From Deltaproteobacteria bacterium (GTDB taxonomy: Bacteria; Desulfobacterota_B; Binatia; UBA9968): 7,945 bases of DNA. A model generated the notes under the pieces. The model ran no database searches. It saw only the letters and a list, made by a program, of their open reading frames with translations, and was not told the DNA's origin. Of this stretch, positions 1-5,290 are shown piece after piece. Location: positions 1 through 7,945 of the forward strand of contig JAPUHZ010000448.1 in assembly GCA_027297485.1 (NCBI GenBank), in the 5' to 3' direction. Within the stretch, counting starts at the first letter, position 1. Each line of letters opens with the position of its first letter. The position numbers and the translations under genes are program-made.

Positions 1-98
1 GGGGCGATCAAATGAAGGGGGGTTTTGGTTGCGGCGCAAAGACGGGCAATACTCCCCGTATTGGGAGGAATCTCAGGTTGGACTAGAACGACGTGCAT
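1..98 (-). CDS. trmL: tRNA (cytidine/uridine-34 2'-O)-methyltransferase TrmL, N-terminal part only
   Basis: The first 32 codons of a gene that runs off the left edge; only the N-terminus is present. From the ATG at 98-96 the translation includes [20 protein letters not shown]. This matches the start of the SPOUT-fold (SpoU/TrmH superfamily) methyltransferase TrmL, whose proteins typically open with a short beta strand followed by PEIPxNTGNIxRLC. TrmL methylates the 2'-OH of the wobble nucleotide of tRNA-Leu isoacceptors in the cytoplasm; that is family knowledge. The N-x-G-x-x-R pattern (NTGSIAR) is visible; the C-terminal SAM-binding knot is outside the window. The reading frame is closed by a TAG about 55 bases upstream of the ATG, with only a TTG (116-114) as an alternative start. 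The Shine-Dalgarno is weak (CAGG). It follows dtd by about 120 bases, so the two tRNA-related genes may be co-transcribed. A plus-strand reading of the same bases gives no recognisable protein. Confidence 0.85.
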   Translation of the reverse strand, partial: MHVVLVQPEIPPNTGSIARLCAATKTPLHLIA

Positions 99-219
99 GA
101 CCTGTAGCGGGTCCAATTGACGTTGCCTAACTTCGTTTGTCGCCCCTCGCTATGCTCTTCCCTTGCCCGGCACATCGCCTCCTCCCTTGGACGTAGATAG
201 CTGCAGCGGCCTTTGTTTT

Positions 220-660
220 TTATTTGCTATCCAAAATAAATGTTACTGGACCCTTATTTACAGTGTAAACTTCCATCTTTGCTTGAAATTGACCCGTGGC
301 GACTTTAGGGCCTAAATCTTTCAGTTTTTTTATGAAATAGCTGTAGAGACTTTCGGCCTCCTCTGGTGGGGCTGCCTGGCTAAAAGATGGGCGTCTTCCC
401 TTGGCGCAATCGCCGTAAAGAGTAAATTCCGAGACCACCAGGACTTCTCCGTTTATGTCGGCCAAGGAACGGTTCATTTGTCCTGCCTCATCTTCAAAGA
501 TCCTCAGCGCTACGACTTTCTCGGCCAGGTAGTCAGCGTCATCTCGCATATCTCCTTTGGCAATGCCGAGAAAAACGCAAAGCCCTGGACCTACCTTTCC
601 AATCAATTTGCCCTGAGTGGTTACTCTAGCCTCTGTGATTCTCTGGATGATAAGGCGCAC
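220..660 (-). CDS. dtd: D-aminoacyl-tRNA deacylase (DTD)
   Basis: A full-length (146 aa) cytoplasmic proofreading enzyme that hydrolyses D-aminoacyl-tRNA, and Gly-tRNA(Ala) in many species, recycling mischarged tRNA. The family is recognised from end to end: an N-terminal IIQRITEARVT strand, PGLCVFLGIAKGD, the DADYLAEKVVALRIFEDE segment (about residues 41-58), MNRSL, the VVSEFTLYGD motif (75-84) containing the active-site Thr80, GRRPSF, AAPPE, and the C-terminal NKGPVT motif (135-140), which carries the cross-subunit Gly-Pro that enforces chiral selectivity. The usual SQFTLYG motif reads SEFTLYG here (Glu78 for Gln78), a small departure from the consensus. The start is GTG at 660-658, chosen because family proteins begin exactly at MRxxxQR; there is no clear Shine-Dalgarno in front of it, only an A/T-rich stretch. 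It lies 178 bases downstream of the MmgE/PrpD gene across a palindrome-rich spacer, so it may have its own promoter. Confidence 0.95.
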   Translation of the reverse strand: MRLIIQRITEARVTTQGKLIGKVGPGLCVFLGIAKGDMRDDADYLAEKVVALRIFEDEAGQMNRSLADINGEVLVVSEFTLYGDCAKGRRPSFSQAAPPEEAESLYSYFIKKLKDLGPKVATGQFQAKMEVYTVNKGPVTFILDSK

Positions 661-721
661 AATTTCGTATCTTTAAGTCTAAATTTTTCCAAATACAAGA
701 GGAGAAAATTGACCCTGATCC

Positions 722-820
722 GTCGATAAGGCATCGACCTGAGCTCAGCCGAAGGGGCGCTTGCTTCGTTGTCGCTTCGGGCTCGCATCCTCACGTACTG
801 TCCTGTACGCTCCGCTGCGA
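722..820. repeat. cluster of intergenic inverted repeats
   Basis: The 178-base gap between the MmgE/PrpD stop and the dtd start contains back-to-back dyad symmetries. These are GTCGAT-AAGGC-ATCGAC at 722-738; the 10-bp perfect palindrome CTGAGCTCAG at 739-748; CCGAAG (749-754) pairing with CTTCGG (775-780); and a two-stage hairpin in which TCGCA (783-787) pairs with TGCGA (816-820) and, inside it, CGTAC (794-798) pairs with GTACG (805-809) around the loop TGTCCT. No run of T follows on the minus strand close enough for a classical intrinsic terminator. The last hairpin resembles dispersed REP-like intergenic palindromes that are common in proteobacterial genomes, but copy number cannot be seen from one window. 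It could also act as a transcription end or mRNA-stability element between the two gene groups. Confidence 0.6.
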
Positions 821-838
821 TCCGGCGTTAAAATAGGG

Positions 839-2197
839 CTAGAGGGTAAACAGCCTTAAGACCTTCCTAATGTCGCCTATCTTTTCCAACCGCCAGAGGG
901 TGTCGAGAATACGCTTAATGCGAGGCCGAGAGAGGAGAGGTGTTGTCAAGGCGATAAACTTCTCTTCTACTTCCTGGTCCGTCATGGGATTTTTTGCATG
1001 GCCCTTGGGATAGCTCACCTTTTTTTCCAAAGAGCTTCCACCTCTAAGGATAATCCGGACTAGATTACTATTGGCCCGTGGGTAGGCTTTTGTGAATTCT
1101 GAGTTTTCCCTGACGGCAACTCTACGCAGCAGCCGCCTCAATTTTGGATCCCGTATCCGCTTCTCGCTAAACTGTTCCAGGCCGACCTTGCCATCGGTGA
1201 GGGCGACAGCCACACAATAAGGGAGACTGTGATCGGCCGTTTCGCGACTCTGGGGGGCCCACTTCTCCTTTTCTCCTGCGATGATCTGAATGGCGGTCTT
1301 GAAAGTCTCGATCTCCACTCGACTTATTTCTTCCGTATGTTTCACTTGTCTTCTCAGTTCCAGAGCAGCCTGAATGGCGCTCTGGGCATGGTATTCTGCG
1401 GGATAGAACTTGATGCTGCTCTCCAGGATTTTAAATCGGACTCTGCTATCTCCCATCCGTCGTAAACGGAACGGTCCGGAGACCTGCTTCCAAAGGCCCA
1501 TCTCGCCCTCGAAGATGGGAGTCGGGCCGGTCATACCCTCATTTGCCAATAAAGCTGCAAAGATCCCGTTTCGCGCCGCGTTGGCAAAGGCACAGCCCTT
1601 CCACATGGAAAGCTCTCCTACGCGTGTCTGGCGCAGGGCGATGTTGGGAACCCCTGCCAGCCCCAGGGCATGGAGCATCTGCTCCTCTGTCAGCTCCATT
1701 AATTTTCCGGCTACAAGCGCCGTGGAAAGTGAACCATAGATGACATGATCCCAACCGCGCGCCCGGAGGCTAGCGGCGTCACAGAGACGGCACTGGACCT
1801 CATAGCCAACTACCAATGCGGTGATTAGCTCCTTCCCGTTCCTCTTCTGCGTCTCAGCCATGGCCAATGCAGCCGATAGATTGTCGCTGGGATGGGCCGG
1901 TTCAAGTGACAGATAAGTGTCGTTGTAGTCGAAGTAACGGATCATGGTGCCGTTCACGAAGGTCGCCGTCTCGGGTGAGCTTCTATCATCCATGCCTAAA
2001 ATCGTGGCGCCGTCACTGCTTGGAACCTTTAGCGCCAGGGAACGTGCAATCTTGACGGGCCTTTCATGGAAGGCGCCCAGGGCGCAGCCCAATGAGTCGA
2101 TCACTCGCCGCTTGACCTCATGGACCACCTCTGATGGTAGGTCACGATAATGGAGGGCACAGGCATATTGACTCAGTCTCTCTGCAACTGTTTTCAT
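839..2197 (-). CDS. MmgE/PrpD family protein
   Basis: A 452-aa protein with the full length and motif order of the MmgE/PrpD superfamily, which contains 2-methylcitrate dehydratase, cis-aconitate decarboxylase and iminodisuccinate epimerase. Visible motifs are the helical N-terminus with RRVIDSLGCALGA (31-42), NGTMIRYFDYNDT (82-94) followed by HPSDNLSAALAMAE (102-115), WKGCAFANAARNG (199-211), KFYPAEYHAQSAIQAAL (263-279), ADHSLPYCVAVAL (321-333) and YPKGHAKNPMT (396-406). These include the D-Y-N-D, H-P-S, Y-H-A-Q and D-H-S positions usually conserved around the active site. It is a cytoplasmic enzyme without a signal peptide. The substrate cannot be assigned: no other methylcitrate-cycle gene is in the window, and family members near acyl-CoA genes often act on unidentified hydroxy-acids. 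The ATG start fits the family N-terminus. The AAGGAGA (2211-2217) lies 13 bases upstream, and its GGAG can pair with CTCC between it and the ATG, so initiation may be modulated. An 88-base gap separates it from the small membrane protein gene. Confidence 0.9.
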   Translation of the reverse strand: MKTVAERLSQYACALHYRDLPSEVVHEVKRRVIDSLGCALGAFHERPVKIARSLALKVPSSDGATILGMDDRSSPETATFVNGTMIRYFDYNDTYLSLEPAHPSDNLSAALAMAETQKRNGKELITALVVGYEVQCRLCDAASLRARGWDHVIYGSLSTALVAGKLMELTEEQMLHALGLAGVPNIALRQTRVGELSMWKGCAFANAARNGIFAALLANEGMTGPTPIFEGEMGLWKQVSGPFRLRRMGDSRVRFKILESSIKFYPAEYHAQSAIQAALELRRQVKHTEEISRVEIETFKTAIQIIAGEKEKWAPQSRETADHSLPYCVAVALTDGKVGLEQFSEKRIRDPKLRRLLRRVAVRENSEFTKAYPRANSNLVRIILRGGSSLEKKVSYPKGHAKNPMTDQEVEEKFIALTTPLLSRPRIKRILDTLWRLEKIGDIRKVLRLFTL

Positions 2198-2285
2198 GAG
2201 GGGAGTATCGTCTCCTTGCTAATTGATGACCCCTTCAGGATGTAGACTCGCACCATTACTTGAGACAACCCTCGCTGCAGCCCTT

Positions 2286-2516
2286 CTACTTAGGCCATAA
2301 GGTGCAATTCTTGATCCGGAGCAGCGATTTGCCGAATGCCGAAGAAAAGGCTGCACGGGAGGCGTCGATATCGACCTCTGCTAACCCGCCACTTTCAGGA
2401 CATTTCAGGACCCTCTTTTTACGATAAAGTTGAAATGTATGGACAATCAAGGGGAGCAGGACAAACAGTACTGCAAGAGTGATGATAGCAGACACAGTGA
2501 TTAATGGGGTGTTCAT
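2286..2516 (-). CDS. small single-pass membrane protein with two Cys motifs, function unknown
   Basis: A 76-aa protein. Residues 4-30 are strongly hydrophobic (ITVSAIITLAVLFVLLPLIV) and form one probable N-terminal transmembrane helix. It is followed by a basic stretch (YRKKR) suggesting a cytoplasmic C-terminal part. The soluble tail carries a CPESGG motif (Cys39) and, near the C-terminus, LRIKNCTLWPK (Cys71). The pattern of an early C-P-E-x-G and a late C-[ST]-x-W-P looks like a conserved small-protein family I have seen in anaerobe genomes without an assigned function; the two cysteines could bind a metal or be redox-active, which is inference. Expression is well supported: GAAAGGAGG stands 5 bases before the ATG. 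The gene starts 34 bases after the radical SAM stop, so it is probably co-transcribed with it. It is not a shadow ORF, since no gene exists on the other strand here. Confidence 0.75.
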   Translation of the reverse strand: MNTPLITVSAIITLAVLFVLLPLIVHTFQLYRKKRVLKCPESGGLAEVDIDASRAAFSSAFGKSLLRIKNCTLWPK

Positions 2517-2550
2517 GGGATCCTCCTTTCCTATTCTATCTTGGGGGCGA

Positions 2551-3381
2551 TCATTTTATGTTTAAATAGACTTCCACCGGCAGACCGGCCCGCCAACGCA
2601 CTTGACTGGCAATCCATTGCAGAGTGGCAGGGTTAACCTTCCAAAGCCTCTTTTCTGCCGGGACCCGATCCAGCGTATAAATCTGCACCAGAGTGGGCTG
2701 GATTTCAGTCAATTTTTCGAGCCACAACTCTAAGGAATCCGGATCATCGTTGCTGATCCTCCCCTGGACAAACAGAGACTGAATGATCACACCTCTTAAT
2801 CTCTTCAAGCCGGCGACGATCTCTCCAAAATAAAAGGGGGAGGCAGGGCCATTGAGTTGGCGGACCAACTCCTCGCTTCCAGCATCCAGCTTCATGATCT
2901 TGAGGTCTAACATATCCAGAGCCTCTCGCACCTCCTTCCTCCCTACGGTCGAAGAATTAGAGAGGATGGCGAGCTTGACATGGGGAAGGTATCTGTCCCG
3001 TAAAGTTTTGGCCGCCTCAACGATCTCTCCCAGGTCGGGATGGAGAGTTGGCTCGCCGTTGCCTGAGAAGGTAAGGACGTCAATCTTTGTCCTCTGCCTG
3101 ATCATCTGCTGCAAGGATTTTTCCAATGCGGCAGAGACCTCTTCAGGTCTAGGCAGATCTTTGATCTGGTGGGTTAGGTTGAGCGTAGGTTTAGAGGTCC
3201 TCCCATACTGGCAATATAGGCAGTCAAAGGAGCAGAGTTTATAGCTTGACGGGAGGAGGTTAATGCCGAGGGAGAGACCGAGACGCCTAGAGCGCACAGG
3301 GCCATAAATGATCCTGGACTGTAAAAGCATGGTCTTTAAGGTTTGCGTAGCCGGATTCATTTCATTATTGGAAGAGCTCAC
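2551..3381 (-). CDS. radical SAM protein (COG0731-like Fe-S oxidoreductase)
   Basis: A 276-aa radical SAM enzyme. The [4Fe-4S] cluster motif is LCSFDCLYCQYG (Cys50, Cys54, Cys57; CxxxCxxC). It is preceded by YGPVRSRRLGLSLGINLLP (26-44), the hallmark of the short COG0731 subfamily that is distantly related to the wyosine enzyme TYW1. The SAM-binding 'GGE-like' segment is TFSGNGEPTLHPDLGE (104-119), followed by LAILSNSS (137-144), LKIMKLDAG (160-168) and VQIYTLDR (232-239). Its reaction is unknown; members are often annotated only as radical SAM proteins. The longest frame starts at GTG (3381-3379), which overlaps the TGA of the carboxyltransferase relic as GTGTGA. Conserved sequence begins only around residue 25, so ATG at 3360 (Met8) or 3330 (Met18) are equally possible starts; none has a good Shine-Dalgarno. 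No iron-sulfur auxiliary domain is visible at the C-terminus. Confidence 0.9.
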   Translation of the reverse strand: MSSSNNEMNPATQTLKTMLLQSRIIYGPVRSRRLGLSLGINLLPSSYKLCSFDCLYCQYGRTSKPTLNLTHQIKDLPRPEEVSAALEKSLQQMIRQRTKIDVLTFSGNGEPTLHPDLGEIVEAAKTLRDRYLPHVKLAILSNSSTVGRKEVREALDMLDLKIMKLDAGSEELVRQLNGPASPFYFGEIVAGLKRLRGVIIQSLFVQGRISNDDPDSLELWLEKLTEIQPTLVQIYTLDRVPAEKRLWKVNPATLQWIASQVRWRAGLPVEVYLNIK

Positions 3382-3504
3382 ACAGGCATGATGCCGTGTT
3401 TTTTCTTGGGAGGCTCGTCCATCTTATTAACGCAGACCTCCAGGGGCCTTGATGATCTTGGGGCGCATCTCACGGGGATCGATGATAACGTCCAAGTGCT
3501 GAAA
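3378..3504 (-). pseudogene. relic C-terminus of a PccB/MmdA-type acyl-CoA carboxyltransferase, frameshifted
   Basis: The spacer between gcdA and the radical SAM gene encodes the tail of a second carboxyltransferase. On the minus strand one frame reads VIIDPREMRPKIIKA (about 3489-3445). After one extra C in a CCCC run (3446-3443) the next frame continues LEVCVNKMDEPPKKKHGIMPV and stops at TGA (3380-3378). Joined, this is the characteristic C-terminus of the beta-type carboxyltransferases of propionyl-CoA carboxylase or methylmalonyl-CoA decarboxylase (D-x-V-I-D-P-R-E/D-T-R, then P-K-K-K-H-G-N-I-P-L). It does not resemble the GcdA C-terminus, which ends normally at LPRIIRR. Only about 36 of the expected roughly 510 codons remain, and an in-frame TAA lies at 3516-3514. 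I read it as the leftover of a deleted or replaced gene; the one-base shift could alternatively be a sequencing error, but the 5' truncation cannot. AAAGGAG at about 3514-3508 precedes it. Confidence 0.7.
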
Positions 3505-3532
3505 GCTTCTCCTTTACAAGCAACCTTCGTTA

Positions 3533-5266
3533 CTACCGTCGAATGATCCTCGGCAGCATCATATGGTGCTGCGGACAGATAGACTTCGGGTTCTGATAAA
3601 CGCAGTTGGCGAAAGCTACCATATAGTTCCGCAGCGCCGCGAAAGGGATCACCTCGTCCACAAAACCCATCCTCGCGCAGTAGCCTGGGCGGGACTTCGC
3701 CTTGTAGTCCGCCGCCAATGCGTTCATCTTCTCGATGACCGGCCGCAGCGGCCGACCGGCCTCTTTTTCTTTCACGAGCCTGCGGGCGAACGATGCCGCG
3801 GCGGCGGTTTCTCCATGCATCACGTAGATCTCGGTGGTCGGCGTTCCCAGGGTAAAGGCGTTGTGGTTATTGGCCGTGGGGCCGCCCATAATGTAGTGCG
3901 CCGCCGCAGTCCCTTTGCGCAGCACCACCAGCATCATCGGCACGTCGGTCTGCTCGATCGAGTAGATCAACGACTGGCCGAGCCCTAATAGCTCAGCTCT
4001 TTCGGCATAATCGCCCACGTCGATGCCCGTGGTATCCTGAAACCAAACGATGGGGACTCTGTCTCTTCCGCACAACGTCACGAACTCATTCATCTTGATG
4101 AGTCCCTGCCGATAAAGCTTGCCCCCGATTCCCTGATAGGGGGCATATTCCGGGTAGCCTTTGGGCAAGACACCCTGCCGGTTGCCGATCGCACCCACCA
4201 GCAGACCGTTGATCTTCACCAGCCCGGTATAGACCTCGGGTCCGTAGTCGGGCCTGAATTCCATGTGCTCGCTGCTGTCGGTTAGGTGGGCCAGGACCTC
4301 GTCGAAACTGTACACCATCTTCTGGTTGAAGGGGACGAGGTAATCGATTTCACCGGGATCGAATCTCGGCTCCTTTGGCTCCGCCACTCGGAAGAACTTG
4401 GGGTCGTAAGCGGGCATAGCTTTCATCAGCTCCTTCAATCCGTCCAGAACCCCTTCTTCCGTCTCGAACACCGCTTTGAAGAAACCCGTGGAATCGTAGT
4501 GGATGTCCACGCGACCGGGCGGTGCTTCCTTGAAATTCTTGGTGGCGGTGATGATCGCTTCGGCCCCTTCCTCGTCAAAAAAGCCCTTGGGGCTAAGCCC
4601 GCTGACGATGCCGGCGCCCCCAACGGCGATATTGCAATTCTTGTGGGCCAGCAGGTAAGTCGGGCTGATGCCCTGATAGCCTCCCCCGGCCGGGTTCGTG
4701 CCCCAGATTCCGGCCAGTACGGGAATCCCCAGTTTTTCCAGCTCGGCGTGTCGGAAAAAGGTCGTCCCGCTGCCTCGTCGGTTCGGATAGACTTTCTCCT
4801 GCTCCGTCAGCTTGACGCCGCTGCAGTTGACTAACCAAACCACCGGAACGTTCAGTCGCTTGGCCATGTCGGTAACTCGCAAAATATTGTCCGCCTGGCC
4901 GGCGATCCAGGCGCCTGCCATCACCTTGTTGTCGAAACCAATCACAACAGCCCATCGGCCGCTAATCCTGCCCAGCCCGTCTACGACCCCCGTGGTTCCC
5001 GACTCTTCGTTTGCCGGGTCGTAAAGGGTATTCAGCGGGCACCAGGTGCCCGCATCGAGCAGGTACTCCAGCCTCTGATAAACGGTCCATTCGCCCCGCT
5101 TGTTCAGCACCTCGGCCGGCAGGCCGGCCTTTCTGACTTTTTCTACCGCCTCGGCGATCTCCTTCTCCACCCCCTTGATTTGCTGTACGTTCTCCCGCAT
5201 CCTTTGCTTCAGGCCGTCGGAGAGAGACTTCCCGAATTCCGTCATCTTTTCAAAGTAGGATCGCAC
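3533..5266 (-). CDS. gcdA: glutaconyl-CoA decarboxylase alpha subunit (carboxyltransferase), GcdA-type
   Basis: A 577-aa carboxyltransferase close to the length (about 587 aa) and sequence of Acidaminococcus GcdA as I recall it. In the Na+-pumping decarboxylase it moves the carboxylate of glutaconyl-CoA to biotin on GcdC, yielding crotonyl-CoA; GcdB then decarboxylates carboxybiotin and exports Na+. Two crotonase-fold halves are visible. The N-half has NKRGEWTVYQRLEYLLD (55-71), WLVNCSGVKLTEQEKVYPNR (144-163) and GTNPAGGGYQGISPT (189-203), with the oxyanion-type AVGGAGIVSG (214-223). The C-half has GIGGKLYRQGLIKMNEFVTL (379-398), WFQDTTGIDVGD (408-419), LRKGTAAAHYIMGGP (449-463) and GETAAAASFARRL (485-497). 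It is cytoplasmic, without TM segments. GcdB/C/D partners are not in the window. Its start is GTG, 24 bases after the dehydrogenase stop. Hand-counted rows inside the gene are mostly 62-68% GC (one is 52%), higher than most neighbouring rows, which suggests separate origin. A related acyl-CoA substrate is possible. Confidence 0.9.
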   Translation of the reverse strand: MRSYFEKMTEFGKSLSDGLKQRMRENVQQIKGVEKEIAEAVEKVRKAGLPAEVLNKRGEWTVYQRLEYLLDAGTWCPLNTLYDPANEESGTTGVVDGLGRISGRWAVVIGFDNKVMAGAWIAGQADNILRVTDMAKRLNVPVVWLVNCSGVKLTEQEKVYPNRRGSGTTFFRHAELEKLGIPVLAGIWGTNPAGGGYQGISPTYLLAHKNCNIAVGGAGIVSGLSPKGFFDEEGAEAIITATKNFKEAPPGRVDIHYDSTGFFKAVFETEEGVLDGLKELMKAMPAYDPKFFRVAEPKEPRFDPGEIDYLVPFNQKMVYSFDEVLAHLTDSSEHMEFRPDYGPEVYTGLVKINGLLVGAIGNRQGVLPKGYPEYAPYQGIGGKLYRQGLIKMNEFVTLCGRDRVPIVWFQDTTGIDVGDYAERAELLGLGQSLIYSIEQTDVPMMLVVLRKGTAAAHYIMGGPTANNHNAFTLGTPTTEIYVMHGETAAAASFARRLVKEKEAGRPLRPVIEKMNALAADYKAKSRPGYCARMGFVDEVIPFAALRNYMVAFANCVYQNPKSICPQHHMMLPRIIRR

Positions 5267-5279
5267 GTCTATAGTTAAA

Positions 5280-5287
5280 CCTCCTTT
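5280..5287 (-). promoter_or_regulatory. ribosome binding site of gcdA with long spacing
   Basis: AAAGGAGG on the minus strand sits between the dehydrogenase stop and gcdA. It is 13 bases from the GTG start, longer than the usual 5-9. An in-frame ATA codon (5272-5270) is at the ideal 7-base distance, but ATA is a rare start, so GTG is kept. Confidence 0.6.
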
Positions 5288-5290
5288 GTA

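Noticed and set aside
47..63. Hairpin CAATAC-TCCCC-GTATTG as a terminator
   Set aside because: It lies inside the trmL coding sequence (the PPNTGSIA region), has no T-run, and is most simply explained by codons.
2..97. Open plus-strand frame at the left edge as the end of another gene
   Set aside because: It is antisense to the recognised trmL N-terminus and shows no family similarity.
839..2197. Calling the MmgE/PrpD protein 2-methylcitrate dehydratase (prpD)
   Set aside because: The family covers several activities and no methylcitrate-cycle partner gene is in the window.
3343..3546. 67-codon plus-strand frame over the gcdA-radical SAM spacer
   Set aside because: The minus strand of the same bases carries recognisable carboxyltransferase sequence; the plus frame does not.
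4286..4834. 182-codon open frame on the plus strand opposite gcdA
   Set aside because: It is fully antisense to a clearly conserved gene, has no recognisable protein features, and arises from the GC-rich codon pattern of gcdA.
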